A stretch of DNA of 64,000 nt from Lentinus brumalis (Eukaryota; Basidiomycota; Agaricomycetes; Polyporales; Polyporaceae): contig MARA01000003.1 in the NCBI GenBank assembly GCA_001792895.1, forward strand, positions 930,001 to 994,000, in the 5' to 3' direction. The first letter of the stretch is position 1, and every line of letters starts with the position of its first letter. The notes under the pieces are model-generated. The model saw nothing but the letters and a program-made list of their open reading frames with translations. It was not told where the DNA came from and did no database searches. Both the position numbers and the translations under genes were made by a program. Shown here piece by piece: positions 11,482 to 29,902 of the stretch.

Positions 11482-14400
11482 CTATGTCCGGCTATTGATA
11501 ATAAGTGTAACCCCGTCCTGCAGCTGGGGCGGACCCTCCAGCTTCACCTTTCCAAGGATCATCATCGCGATCTCGTTCCAGCGCAACTGCGACTCTGTGA
11601 GCGACCGCGTTCGAAATTGTGCTGCAAGGATGGAACTAAGGTTGGATCGCAATTGCTTGAGAGCGATGCTCGCTTTGGGCGATATGCGGAACCGGACCTT
11701 GCGGTCGATGGATGCAGAATCTGCCATGAGCTTCAGGAAAGTCAGGTGCTGTTCTACGGTCTTGACCAAGCCGGCCAGCTCACCTTAAACTCTGCGTCGC
11801 CACAAAGCAGGAGCAACGCCATGTCCTCTACAGGACCCGTCTCCCAAGCATAGAGCTTCTTGGAGTGCCTGCAGTGATAATTGCAGTCAGCGCATTTGTC
11901 GGGGCCAGGAGACAAAAGAACGTGCATCAACGTGAAGTAGCATAGGTGATTAACGCCGAAGTCACCCAGACGTCGCTTAAAGTTGACCGAGGACGGGTGG
12001 AACGAAGCAGGCTGGTTGTTGCCGATGGTCCGCATCTCTCCCTTGAGCGGGTCAACGGCGAGAATCTTTGGGTACAGCCCAGCGGCGAGCGCGGCGTGGA
12101 CGATCGCGGCGTTGCCTGAGTTGACATCCAGATCAGGCGGGACTGTCACGAAGCGCGTCTTGCTGCGGCCGTAGCGTGCTCTATGACATATGTCAGGAAG
12201 GTGTTCATAACCGTGTGAGTGAGTGCATATACCTGCTTAACTCCTTGACGAAGGCTCGATCGACATGGATGAACGAAGAGTCCACGAGGTAGCTATCGGG
12301 AGTGAGTATCTTGGTAGACCATCCAGACGCAAGGCGCTTACCTGAGAAATTGCTGCCGTAGCTCCTCGATCTGCTGCAAGTTCTGGTGGCTGAGATAACT
12401 CGTCTTACAGAATTTGCGCGCGATACCGTTGCCGCTAGCGCGCCGCCAACTTGCAAAAGCGTTGTGGAGTGTCAGGAAGTCGGAGTTCTCTGGATGTATC
12501 CGCGTGTAAAGAGTGAGCGACTATATCAGGTGATACGAACACTGCACGCACCAACTCGGAAGGAAAGTTTAGCCCTCTCTGCTTCAGCTTCCAATCCGAG
12601 AGGGGTGAGGAAGGGCGACTTCGAGTTGAGGGTTGCAGCAATGGTCAATGCGGGGTCCAGACAGCGAAAGAGGGTGGCGATCAGCAAGAACTTCCCCAAA
12701 TGGACATCAGTGGGAAGTTGGCTCAGGAGCCTGCCCATGGGTGTGATCTCCTCGTTCGAGGTGAGGGCGCGGACCTACAGACCCATGAGAAACGACAGAT
12801 ACATGCCTTCCCTGACGATAAAGACATACCTCGACTAAAGCAGACACTGCCCTCTGTACGTTAATACCGAGGGGAGGGTCCAGCGCTCGCGAGAGGACGT
12901 CCTCGATGGAAGTCCCCAAGTTGACCTTCATGATCTTGATGCGTAGTGCTAGGTCACTAAGGCTCAAACGCATAATCTCCGGATCTGGATGAGCAGCCAT
13001 CTACGATTCGATATACTCAATGACCCTTGAGTATATCAGATCCGTTGCAGTATATGCATACCTTGGTATCGTGCCGGACCTTAGTGAACAGGTGGAAGCA
13101 CAGGCCGCGTTGCACACGACCTGCACGACCACGCCTCTGAGCCGCATTGCTCTTCGCGATGAATGTCTCGATAAGCCGGCTGATCTGCCGCTTCTCGTCA
13201 AAGCGCATCTCGCGATGCTTCCCAGTATCAATGACGCAGGTGATGTCCGGGATAGTGATACCAGTCTCGGCAATATTGGTCGCTGTTCAGCACGTCAAAG
13301 ACATGAACGCACATAACGCACGAACAACGTACCTATGACAATCTTTCTGATCCCTGGCGGAGGAATGTCGAAGACGGCGCCCTGCTGCTCACTGGAGATC
13401 GTGGAATGTAGAGGATATATGCGGAACTGATCCTCGGCTCCGAAGGCTCGATGCTCGGTGAGCATGTCGTTCAGCCGCCGGATCTCGCCCATGCCAGGCA
13501 TGAAGACCAAGATGGCGCCAGAGTATGTCGTGTGAGTTGTGTCCTCGAAGCAGATGCGTTCAAGAAGTCGGATAATGAGGTCATAGGGTATGAGACGTTC
13601 GTCGAGGAGATTGACAGTTGAGATCGTTGCCGGTGAGTAGCGCTTCTCAAGCGTGACATTCTCCTGTTGACCCGAGTCGTCATCGTCATCTTCTCCCGCC
13701 GCAGTGTCTTCCGTCCAGTCGCGAGACTTGTTGCGGGAGAATTTGTCCTTCCCTGCAACGGTGTCAGCTGTTATATGATGTGCGCCTGAGGCCAAGATCT
13801 TACCTCTCCGCGCATATTGGGAGCCTTCAGTGACCTTCCAACCAGTGAATTCGACTGCGTCTTCGAGGAAGCGAACGTCGACAGGGAACGTTCGACCAGG
13901 CACAGACAAAACCGGGCAGCCCCCGAAGTAGTTAGAGATCTTGTCTGCCTCCAGCGTAGCAGACATGAGCACGATCCTACAGACAGCATAAATATACGTG
14001 ACATTGATAAAAGGCAGGGATACATACTTCAACTCAGGGCGTTGTACGAGGAGAGACTTCAAGACAATCAAGAGGAAGTCAGACTCGATGGTGCGCTCAT
14101 GAACTTCGTCAATGATGATATGCTATGTCATTGTCAGCCATGAACAGTGGACCGCGCCGAATAGACATACCGTGATCTCGTCGAAAGCTGTCCCCTGCCC
14201 GCCTTGGCCAGAGCCACCCTCCAGCATGCGGAGGGCGATACCGTTTGTGACATATGCCAGTCGAGTACGACGGTTTATATTGCTCTCAAGACGAATAGCA
14301 TACCCGACCAGGGAGTTCCCAGTACCGACTGCGCCTGCAGGTTCGCCAAGCTCCCGCGAGACACGCTGGGCTAGAGATATGGCAGAGATACGTCGAGGTT

Positions 14401-16846
14401 CGGTGCAGTAGATCTTGCAGCTGCGACCCTTGAGGAGCTGGTCTTCCAAGATAAACGCGGGGACCTGAGTCGATTTGCCACTGTCGACGTCGCATAAGCA
14501 GTGCGATCCAATGTATCATAGCGTATTGTATGTCATACCACCCAGTTTCACCGCTGAGTACCACGACCTGCGACATCTCCAGAAGCGAAAGGAGGTCCTG
14601 TTTGTACTGCGCCATTGGGAGTTGGTTGCGTTGTTGCTGAATAAAGAGAGCGGTGTGAGTACGCGATGGCTGTCGCATCCTCATGACACTCACAAGCATC
14701 TCCTGATATGCAGGGCTGGCTTGTCTCGCCTGGAAGTCTGCGATGAGTTGTTCGGAAAGTACATCACTACTGCGATCACTGTGACGGCCAGGGCCAGAAT
14801 CCTTGGCCTCGCTGGCGACCTTGAGGGGTCGGTTTACAGCCTGAAAACGACCATCAGACCAGCGTTTACACCATGCTGCATCAGCTTACATTGCCGGTTT
14901 GTGCTAACTTCGGCTCCAGGATGCTCCGCAGCATCGCCCAGATAGCCCTGTTGGTGCCGTTGTCATCTAGACGACGTTTCTGCTCGAGCTCGTCCCAGAC
15001 ATCGCGGAAGAGAGGTGGTAACAATCGGAACGATGTTTGGCTCCCAGCGCTCGCTGTTCCCCCGACTGCGAAGCCCTCTCCGTTCGGGAAGGTCAGCGCG
15101 TGAAGAGCGATCGTAGCGACGTATTGCTCCGCCTGGGTCTGATCGTAGCAGGCGACGTCCTCCATAGTCCAGACCTGGGTCTTGCCACCGTCCCAGCGAA
15201 TGTCCACCGAAGCCCGCTTCGCACGGCTAGACCCGGAGATGCAGGCGTACGAGACAACGGCATACTTGTCTGACTTGCGGACGAGCTCGGATAGCATCAG
15301 TTTGGGCGTGCGACCGGACCAGTGCTTGGGCAGGGCCAAGTCGCGGATTTGAATGGTGGTACCATTCTCAGCTGTCTCCGTCTCGGGCATCTGCTCTAGG
15401 AGCCCGAACATGCCGCCAGGGGTGTCATCCTCCCCCTCGAAGAGATCAGGTGTTGAGGCAGCACTCTCGGTGCGTGTTGGCGGTTCTAAGGCCTCAGCGG
15501 CCTTGGTCCGAGGGCGAGGAGGCTTCACAGGTGTCAAGTCTTGCGCGCCGCGCAGCTTCGCCTGCAGAGAAGCTGCCTCCACCTTGCTTCGCTCCTCCTT
15601 GAACAGAGCTTCTGCCTCGCGCTGGTCGAACAGATAGTCCTCTTGAATATTCTGTAACCGACGCTGAAGTTCTCGGAGGAAGGCAGCGTCCGCCTTGTCA
15701 TCCGGCCGCCTGTCGACAGTAAGGTCCATGATGCGGAGCTTGAGTCGGACGAACTCATTGTTCGGATCCTCGACCGGGGACCATCGAAGAGAGTCTCGAG
15801 CGCCATCAGAATCGCTGACAATCGATGCAGGAGTTGAGGTGCCATCTGTACTCCCGGATTGAGCGTGTGTGTGAGAGGGCGAGCTGTCGATATGTGTCCG
15901 ACCCGGGACGAAAACAGGTGCGTTCACATCCAAGGAGGATCTAGAGCCTGGACTGGGCGGTGTAGACCATGACGACAGAGAAGAGCCTGTCTCTGAACGT
16001 AGGTGGGTTGGTCGAGGTGTTCGCGGAGTCCTCGGTGTCATGGGAGTCCTCGGCTCAACCGATACTAGGATATAATAGACTGAGCAAGAGTCGCTAACTC
16101 ACACCTATCACTTACCTTGCTGAACTCCAAGTTCTTCCTCGCTACAGTGGAGATGAAGCTGTTCGGCGCATAAGGTCACGGTAGCGCGTGTCAGGAAGCG
16201 GGCAACGTACCCAATCGAAGGCTTCATCCAGGTCTACCCCACGGATCGACCGGAGACACTCTTCCACCCGAGCTTCCGTGAACCCAAGACGTCTAAGAAC
16301 GCCATAGGTGATGGCTAACCGCAGAAGGACCTTCTCTTCGGGTTCATCGATAGACTTGGACGCTATACCGTGCGTCAATAACTATTCAGAATATGATTGA
16401 TTATGTACATACACTCCAAACTTTCGTACTCCAATGCGAGTTCCAGTATTCGATCAACGAAGCCAGGATCCAGGTCGAGACGGGTGAGAGTCTCTGAGAA
16501 CCGTCTCTCTTGTTCTATAGCCTGCAAAGAGGTCAATTGAGTCGAAATGACGCGTTGCGGGCGGGCTCACCTTGATAGTCCTGACCACCTCCTTCTCTAC
16601 CTTGTCCTGAAACTTGTCGACGAGACTTTGCAAAGCTTGATCGGCTTCGCTTAGAGCTGCGGCGTCGGTCCTGCCGTCTTGACCTTGCGCGGTACCGTTA
16701 GGCTGCTCTTCGGAGGCCCTAGGTACGTCCTCAGGCTCAGGTGTCTCCGGTTCCTTGGGAGTCTCCACGACTTTCTTGGGGACGGACGTCGTCGCAAAGC
16801 CTCGAGCGACGGGCTTGAGCTGAGTCTTCTTCTTCTTCGGCGCCAT
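11482..16846 (-). CDS. DEAH-box RNA helicase with UBA domain (Ucp12/DHX57-like)
   Basis: This is a large superfamily-2 RNA helicase of the DHX57/DHX29 group; Schizosaccharomyces Ucp12 and budding yeast YLR419W are the likely counterparts. It starts at 16846 with MAPKKKKTQLKPVARG. A UBA-like segment (YGVLRRLGFTEARVEECL, about 16,250-16,330) follows, then a Ser/Pro-rich linker and an alpha-beta region near 14,950-15,400 that may be dsRBD-like (inference). Motif I is split by an intron: GETG at about 14,545 and CGKSTQVPAF at about 14,480. Motif Ia has TEPRRISAISLAQRV (about 14,390), motif II is IIIDEVHERTIESDF (14,085-14,125) and motif III is LMSATLEADKI (about 13,950). The C-terminal helicase, HA2/winged-helix and OB-fold regions run to the stop at 11,482. 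The final exons are duplicated as a pseudogene at 4095-4445. It probably acts in translation or RNA turnover. Confidence 0.9.
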
Positions 16847-17502
16847 CCTGACACGACGAAGGCGAGCACGCCTGTGATTGACTCTCGCGGACTCTTCGAA
16901 GTCAGACCCAGTGGCTCAGGCAAGCTAAGTGTAGTGAATTCGTTGGAAGGGTGCCGCTTCAGTGAATGCGGCGACTGCAAAGGATCTCCAAGCGTCGAGA
17001 GACGATTTCTAGACACAAGAGCTGTTTGTCGGAGAGCTGCTCCTGCAGATAAATAGGTCGAGATGCGGGCTGTGAAGAGTCATGTAGGTGGACGACCTGG
17101 CGGGTGGAAAACCGGACGACCGACTCATCGGAATCCGCGTCCTCCGAAAGCACTCAAATCTGATCGTAGATCTCGTCGAGATCTCGCGGCAACCTCGCTC
17201 ACGTAATTCGAAACTGTCTTCTCTCGTGAGGATACTTATGCTTGGTGCAGCCTAGCAGCCGTAGGTCACCTAGGGTCATCTACGCTCGACAGAACACATA
17301 CTGGAACATGCGAGGTACAAGAATACAAGCCATAGGATGTCATAATGTACGGGTACACATGGAGAAAATGGGGTCTAGGACGGAATACAATAGCGAGCGA
17401 GAGCAGGGGAGTTAGAGCAACAAACATACACTATCTGTGACTGAACATGAGATGCGAGACAATAATGTGAAAAGTCCCCGTCGGAAGCGGCTCAAACAAA
17501 AT
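16847..17502. other. Intergenic: helicase promoter and INO80 3' flank
   Basis: These 656 bp lie between two tandem minus-strand genes. There is an AT-richer part at about 17,330-17,460 just past the INO80 stop, probably its 3' UTR. No coding signal is visible. Confidence 0.5.
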
Positions 17503-23087
<5,585 letters not shown>

Positions 23088-23689
23088 TGTCGAGCGGGGG
23101 ATGGGGGACGTGGTGCGTGGAGAGATGGGCTGGAATAAATAGGTTTGCTTCCGTGGACTGCTGGACAGCCTGCGAAGCGCCGAGCGATGACACACTCGGA
23201 CAAGAAGCCTCGACTGCAGCCCCGGAGGAGTTGTCGAATCGGGGCGGGCGAGCGGCGGCGGGGGCGGGACGAGTCGCTGGGGCACCGCGACTGAGCTGCA
23301 GATGCGCGCGGAGACGGGGAGAAGAGCCAGGAGCAGGCCGCGCCCGAGCAGCTACGGCTATCCCGCAATTTGCCCAGCGAACGAGTCTCATAGGATTTCG
23401 TCTTGCTACAAATATGTCCATTCCCCTTTCGGGACGTCGCATGCCGCTCCTTCTCTCCCTCACCGTGTCACACATGCCCCTGTCACACCCTCGACGCCCA
23501 TCCGCTCAGCCCCCGCTGCCACACGATACATGCGAACAAGAGCCATATGCATGGCCAGCGACACACCCAGCCATGTGCTGTGCGACCGACTCACGCGATC
23601 TGCCCAACGCGCCAGATCTCCGTCGACATGTCGTGGTCACATCATATACGTCCGCTATATAACCCAAACTGATACGACGTAGCATATCC
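23088..23689. other. Intergenic: INO80 promoter and fumarase 3' flank
   Basis: These 602 bp separate two tandem minus-strand genes. Long frames on both strands here are GC-rich shadows without domain content. Confidence 0.5.
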
Positions 23690-25868
23690 TCACGCCTCAT
23701 CCGGGTGCAACATCAGCTCCGGACGCACTTTCTCGTCAAACTCCTCCGGGGTCAGGAAGCCAAGCGCCACGGTCGCCTCCTTCAGTGTCGTCCCTTCTTT
23801 GTGGGCCTTCTTGGCGCACTTCGCGACGTCTGCGTGATACAACAATTAGAGATCGATGTTCGGCTGCCCATGACCCGCCATACGTACTGTCGTATCCAAG
23901 TGGCTATTCAAGATAGTTGCAAGCATGAGGGACTCGTTGACAAGGGTGCTGATTCGCTTCTCGTTCGCCTGGATACCGACAACGCAGTTCTTTGTGAATG
24001 AACGCGAAGCTGCACGGAAATGAAATCAGTAACCGCCGGTCACAGGCACACAAAATATCTTACCATCCGCAAGAAGTCGGATGCTCTGCAGAACGTTCTT
24101 GATGATGACAGGCTTGAAGACGTTCAACTAGAACACTTGTCAGCCCCTCCCGTGATGGCGACTCCTGGGAAACCACGCACCTCGAACTGACCGTTGGAGC
24201 CAGCAATGCTAATAACGGTGTTGTTGCCCATGACCTGCGCGGCCACCATGGTCATAGCCTCACACTGCGTGGGGTTGACCTTGCCGGGCATGATACTGCT
24301 GCCAGGCTCATTCTCCGGAAGCTGCAGCTCGCCCAGACCGCAGCGCGGACCGGAACCGAGGTACCGGATGTCGTTCGCAATCTTCATGAGGGAAACTGCA
24401 ACGGTGTTCAGGGCGCCGTGTGCTTCGACGAGCGCATCGTGAGACGCAAGTGCCTCGAACTGAGAATGTGCATGAGATTGGATCTGCATACGCCTTGGAA
24501 CCAGAAATTGTTACCTTATTTGGTGCCGTCTTGAACTCGATGCCAGTGAGCTTGGAGATCTCGGCTGCTACCTTCACGTCGAAGCCCTTCTTCGTGTTCA
24601 GGCCCTGCGCGAAATCTGAGCTACTGCAAACATATGATGATGACCCATCGACTCACAGTACCGACAGCAGTGCCACCCTGTGCGAGCAGACTCAGGCGGG
24701 GAGGGTGTCCTTAACACGGTCGATGCCGTTTGTGAGCTGCTGAACGTAGCCGCTGAACTCTTGACCGAGAGTAAGAGGCGTCGCATCCTGAAAAGCTCAT
24801 AAGTCTCAAGAGTAGACGTCAATTTAGTGGAGCAAATTCTCACCTGCAAGTGAGTACGGCCAATCTTAATGATGTGCTCGAACTCCTTGGACTTCGCTGC
24901 GAGAGCATCACGCAGTTCAGTAAGCGCCGGGAGGAGCGACCTGGTAATCTCAGTCACAGCAGCGACGTGCATGGCGGTGGGGAACCTGGTGATCTGAATG
25001 AATTTCCATGTACAGTACTAGAAGTATCACCACGACGTACGTGTCGTTGCTGCTCTGGCTCATGTTAACATGATCGTTGGGGTGCACAGGCTTCTTGGAA
25101 CCACGCTCGCCTCCGAGGATCTCAATGGCACGGTTGGAGATAACCTTCGAATGAACTGTCGGTAAACTATCGTGATATACAGATGTCGTTGCACTGACCT
25201 CGTTCGCGTTCATGTTGCTCTGAGTACCACTTCCAGTTTGGAAAACGACCAAAGGGAATTCATCGATGAGCTTGCCAGAGATGACCTGCAAAGCAGTCTC
25301 AACCAATGCACTCCGGACATGTAGAGTACCAACGCACCTCATCGGCAGCCTTCTGAATCGCCTCGGCAACCTTCGCGTCAAGACCATATCCGGAGTTCAC
25401 GATCGAAGCCGCCTTCTTCAGCACACCAAACGCCTTGATGAGAGGCTCGGGGAGGCGTTCCTGAGGACCACCGATGTCAAAATTCTGCAGCGAACTGCAA
25501 CGCACGCCGCGACGTTAGACGAGAGCCTGCCGAGTGTCCAGCGCACGACGTACCGCTGCGTCTGAGCTCCCCAGTAGCGATCTGCGGGAACCTGGAGTTC
25601 ACCGAAAGTGTCGCGCTCAACACGGTACTTCTGCTCCTACACTCCACGCGAGCTGGTTAATCCCCGTTCCAAGACTTCGCAGGCGTACACACCATCCGGA
25701 TAGTCGACGTTGAGAACAAACGCGTCGAGGGGCCACGAGCGGACTCGAGCTGCAGTCGATGACATCGGACGGCACGGACGGTGCGGGCAATCACATGAGT
25801 ACACGGACGAAAGCGGCGTCTTGCTAGAGACTCACGAAAGTAGCGCGAGCAAGGCGAGCTCCGGCCAT
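23690..25868 (-). CDS. FUM1: Fumarate hydratase, class II, probably mitochondrial
   Basis: Fumarase interconverts fumarate and L-malate in the TCA cycle. The first exon (start 25,868) gives [11 protein letters not shown], a positively charged amphipathic start typical of a mitochondrial presequence. Later exons read [22 protein letters not shown] and [20 protein letters not shown]; the active-site regions [11 protein letters not shown] and [11 protein letters not shown] follow. The [20 protein letters not shown] region is split by an intron, and the family signature [16 protein letters not shown] is at about 24,265-24,310. The C-terminus ends MLHPDEA at 23,690. About ten short introns interrupt it. 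It is divergent from PEX11 (447 bp apart). Confidence 0.95.
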
Positions 25869-26315
25869 TTTAGAGAAAAAATAAAGTAGTGAGAAGGGGT
25901 AGGAGGTGCTCTCAGAGCTCTAGTGGATGTGCGCAGCGATGTGCAAGGTGTCTTTGCCGCACGAGGCTTGGCGATATATGCCACGACGCGCTGGCGACTG
26001 CTCCCGATGCGTCGTCCGGAATCCTCCGCTGCCCGCACACCACCGTCGACCGAGAGGTTACCGAACGTCGAGCTGCGTCCCTCCGACGGACTTGCGTCCG
26101 GCTGGCCGTCTCGGTGTCCCCGAGCACGTTATGTATACTGTCGACCTCAACAGGATGCATTCCCGGACCGTCTCGCGAGAGGATGCCAATTTCCACGTGA
26201 TAAGGTCGGTGTCTTTCCTGCGCCCATGGGGAACCGGAAGCTGCCCACGCTCTACGAAACACGCCTCCTCTTGCACTCTCCCACCACGTCTGTTTGAACC
26301 CCGCGCACAAGAACC
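25869..26315. promoter_or_regulatory. Fumarase/PEX11 divergent promoter region
   Basis: These 447 bp hold the promoters of both genes. The long antisense frames here are not supported by any domain. No specific motif is called. Confidence 0.5.
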
Positions 26316-27321
26316 ATGGCAAGCATTGCGTCGCAGGTCGTCCTCCACCCGGTCACGACCCAGTCTCTGAAGGTTCTGAGCACGACCCTCGGGAGGGACA
26401 AGGTATGACCTCATACCACCACGCGCGCCCGGAATGCACTCACTGTCCCCGGTCAGCTCTACCGCGGTATCCAATACTTCGCGCGTTTCTTCGCGTGGCT
26501 CCTCCTCTCTAGAGGGTACAAGATCCAAGCAGCACGATGGGACGCGTTGAAGTCGCACCTCGCGCTGGGCCGCAAGCGTAAGTGCCGATCTATCTCCTGC
26601 GCGGACCGTTCTTGACGAGGACACCGACAAGTCCTTCGCCTGGGCAAGTTCATGGAGAATGCCCAGGCCGTGCTGAAGGCTCTGAACGCACCTGGAGACA
26701 CCGCAGAGCGCATCACCGCTATTGGTAGGCAGCTAGGTTACTTCGGATACCTGTCCTTGGACAACATTGCCTGGGTACGTCTCTCTGTGGTCTATACGCG
26801 CGCATCTGTCTCACGCCCGATCGCCCAGGCCAATGCTATCAAGTTCTACAACCTGGCGCCGTCCACGGCACAGAAGATCAACAAGCGTATCATGCAGTTC
26901 TGGTTTACAGGCATCCTATTCAGCTTGGCGCATGGACTCCTCAAGGTGTGTCTGTACCCTATGATACTCAGGGTCGTGCTTGATGTATGTCCGTAGGCCG
27001 GCCGGCTCGCAAACGAGGTGAAGAAGCTGCAGAATCAGACCTGGGCGGAGAAGAGCTTGGAGGCCGAGCGCGACTTGAAGCTCCAGAACCTCCAGGTAGC
27101 CCGGGAGGCTGTCCGGTACCAGTTCATCATGGACGTCCTCGATGTCTGGATCCCGGCCACTAACGTGGGCTTGGTCAACCTTAACGATGGCGTCCTTGGT
27201 ATCTTCGGGTGAGTGCCTCCTTCATTCGATACGGTTCAGCAGTGTTAACATCGCGGCAGTCTCATCACTTCCTTGATGGCCCTCCGCCAGCAGTGGTTGG
27301 CTGCTGGTGGTAAGAAGTGAA
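26316..27321 (+). CDS. PEX11: Peroxisomal membrane biogenesis protein Pex11
   Basis: Pex11 elongates and divides peroxisomes. The start at 26,316 gives MASIASQVVLHPVTTQSLKV, followed by an amphipathic helix region typical of the family (GRDKLYRGIQYFARFFAW). Further exons carry KFMENAQAVLKALNAPGDT, GYLSLDNIAWANAIKFYNL, and a hydrophobic FWFTGILFSLAHGLL segment. A charged helix KKLQNQTWAEKSLEAERDLK follows, then the region ..QFIMDVLDVWIPATNVGLV, and a C-terminus ending QQWLAAGGKK. The total is about 240 residues, normal for Pex11. Five or so short introns were placed by frame. It converges with CMC1, 202 bp away. Confidence 0.93.
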
Positions 27322-27463
27322 CGGAAAATGGTGTAGTTGCTTGTACGCATGGATATATTACCATTATAATCTACCTATACATTACAAACGGCGCGGGTTG
27401 GTCTCAAGATTTGGTCTCCGCGATCCTGGGATGGTATGGTTGCGAAGAGGCATTGCAGTATCG

Positions 27464-27491
27464 GACAGTGCATGTGGGACAGTGCATGTGG
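27464..27491. repeat. Short tandem duplication, 2 x 14 bp
   Basis: The 14-mer gacagtgcatgtgg occurs twice head to tail, at 27,464-27,477 and 27,478-27,491, in the short space between the 3' ends of PEX11 and CMC1. It is probably a slippage duplication in 3' flanking DNA. Confidence 0.9.
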
Positions 27492-27522
27492 ACGCTGTGT
27501 CTAACAACACATCATGAGGGCG

Positions 27523-27908
27523 TCATGAAGGGGAGGTTGTTGCGTCCTTCCGCTGCTCATTACGTAGACGCAGGTACTCTGCGCGGACTGCGGCCATAGC
27601 TTCAGGTCCAGTGCTTGGTGGTCGCCAGCGATCTGTTAATGACGCCAGTGACCAAGGGGCATATCAATGACTCACTACTGCAGCATGCAATCCTGCACGG
27701 CCTTGTACTTCTGTCTGCACTCCCATGCTACGGAGAGTGTGCGTCCCTCAGCACACATAGCAAATGCTAAACGTTACGAACGTCAGCAGGCCTTAGAACT
27801 GGCGCAGATGGTCGACGCACCTTTGACGATGGGGTCGCACTCCTTCAGTGCGTTTGCCTTCGTCTGTTTGAGCAGAGTCTCTTCCTCGCGTCGAGAAAGC
27901 GCGTTCAT
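27523..27908 (-). CDS. CMC1: Cytochrome c oxidase assembly factor Cmc1 (twin CX9C)
   Basis: This is a small intermembrane-space protein of the twin-CX9C family, imported by Mia40 and needed for cytochrome c oxidase assembly. Three exons fit exactly: 27,821-27,908, 27,676-27,766 and 27,523-27,613, separated by introns of 54 and 62 nt, for 89 residues. The cysteine pattern is C-X9-C (CDPIVKAFAMC), an 11-residue loop, and C-X9-C (CRQKYKAVQDC), followed by MLQYTGPEAMAAVRAEYLRL, which is the characteristic Cmc1 C-terminal helix. The second intron must use the acceptor after CCACCAAG; the nearer AACAG acceptor would create an in-frame stop. The start ATG at 27,908 gives MNALSRREEETLL. It is divergent from lipoyl synthase (213 bp). 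Confidence 0.88.
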
Positions 27909-28121
27909 TGCAAAGCAGTCGGAGCCCAACGGGCGGAGGACAGAGGAGCGACGGCTCACCGCACCGACGCGATTGGACGTGATCGAGCGCGCGCTTGCCT
28001 GCTATGGATATGCCGGCGGCAAAGTCGTGGCTGAAGTGACTTCGGCGGAGTGGGCCCATCCTGCACCCTACCCCAACCTTCGCCGTTCGGTCGACATCTG
28101 AGGTGTTCTCGTTCGGACAGC

Positions 28122-29622
28122 ATGCATCTCTCAGGGTCTCACATTTCAACTGCGATGCGCGCGGCTCGCGCAGTGAGGCCGCAAATACGGTGTCTGGCTA
28201 CCCCGTCTTCCTCCAAAGCCACCTTTAGTCAGACTCTCGCCGAGGGTCCTTCGCTGGACGACTTCATAGCGGACAAGGTGTCCGACCGCGTAGTGTTAGG
28301 AAACACCAAAGCGTGAGTACTGACCACTCAGGATCGAGCCAGGCGGATCTAAGCTATGCCATTGCAGTCCGAGACTTCCGTCATACCTCAAGACCAGCAT
28401 ACCCACAGGTGCCTCCTTCGCCAAGATCAAGAAGGACCTGCGGGGTCTCGGCCTACACACCGTGTGCGAGGAAGCACGGTGTCCGAACATTGGCGACTGC
28501 TGGGGTGGAAAGGAGGGTGTGAGCGAGGCGGAAGGGCGCAGCGCCGCGACCGCAACGATCATGGTAGGCCGATTGACCTGAAACATCATTTATGTTCCAC
28601 TGTGATGCTGAAGACACACGTAGCTTATGGGCGACACATGCACACGAGGTTGCAGGTTCTGTTCCGTCAAGACGTCTCGGACACCCCCACCCCTGGACCC
28701 TCATGAACCTGAGAATACAGCGGAGGCAATCAGCCGCTGGGGTCTGGGGTACATTGTTCTCACTACCGTGGACAGGGATGGTGTGTAGTTTCCGAACCTC
28801 GAAGAACCGCGCACAAAGTTCTGACCCTATGGTAGACCTCGCGGACGGCGGCGCGCACCACTTTGCCGAGACCATCATGAAGATCAAGCAGAAGTAGGTG
28901 CCTTATGTGGTCTTGGACCTACTTCCACTTACATTGGTGTACAGGGCCCCTCAAATACTGGTGGAAGCACTGACTGGGGACTTCTCCGGAAATTTAGACC
29001 ACGTTGCGGTAGTAGCGAGGTCAGGCCTTGACGTCTACGCTCACAACATTGAGACCTCGGAAGCGATGACCCCGTTCGTCCGGGACCGTCGCGCAACCTT
29101 CAGACAGAGTCTGCGCGTCCTTGAGCATGCCAAGAAGCAGGGCGTGCGAGTAACGAAGACGAGCATCATGCTTGGTGTTGGCGAGAACGAGGAGCAGATC
29201 ATGGATGCCCTACGAGGTTAGTCCGGGACATGTACTGCATGCTATGGGCGTTGCTAATCGAGCGTCCTCGTTTTCAGAGCTACGTAAGGTTGACGTGGAT
29301 GTGGTCACCTTTGGGCAGTACATGCGGCCGACGAAGCGGCATATGAAGGTCGATCGGTACGTTGAGCCTGCGGAGTTCGACCGCTGGAAGCAGGTGGCCG
29401 AAGACATGGGCTTCCTGTACGTTGCCAGCGGTCCGCTCGTACGCAGCAGTTACAAGGTGAGCATGAGCCATCTCTGGGTTGCAACAATTCTCATTGCTTC
29501 TGTAGGCTGGGGAGTACTTCATAGAGAATGTCTTGAAGGGCAAGGGTACTGAGAAGCGCGCTAAGAGTCTTGTGGCCGACAAGTTCCTGGAGGCGGAGTC
29601 CCAGCATCAGTCACCCTCATAG
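28122..29622 (+). CDS. LIP5: Lipoyl synthase, mitochondrial (radical SAM)
   Basis: Lipoyl synthase inserts two sulfurs into octanoyl groups on the 2-oxoacid dehydrogenases and glycine cleavage H protein. Translation may begin at 28,122 (MHLSGSHIS) or at 28,155 ([18 protein letters not shown]); both give a basic mitochondrial presequence, and the second looks the more typical. The auxiliary cluster cysteines are in [13 protein letters not shown], and the radical-SAM cysteines in [13 protein letters not shown] (CX3CX2C). Further conserved pieces are [19 protein letters not shown] across an intron, [27 protein letters not shown], and [15 protein letters not shown]. The product ends near [12 protein letters not shown] at 29,622. 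About seven short introns. Loss of this enzyme would block lipoate-dependent respiration, in keeping with its mitochondrial neighbours. Confidence 0.95.
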
Positions 29623-29902
29623 ACCTTCCACTACACAGTACTATTGTATCTATTATCTCCAGGCCGTCTAATACAACGCCTCCTCTCGCCGCTCGCGAGC
29701 CTAGACCTAAGTACCTTACAGACGCGCCTTACTGTCAGAGCGCTTGCGGCAGCTGGGTCGGAGTCTGCAGAACGGCAGCCACCGGCATCTTCCGAGCGGG
29801 GTCTCATTGAATCTTACTGCGTGAACCTTATTTTTCTGTCCAGTACACCGACCAAAACTCACCGCCGCCAGTCCCCGCCCTCGGCCTTCCACTAGCAAAA
29901 CA

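Noticed and set aside
25912..26630. Antisense frames between fumarase and PEX11
   Set aside because: They overlap PEX11 exons and the shared promoter and contain no domain.
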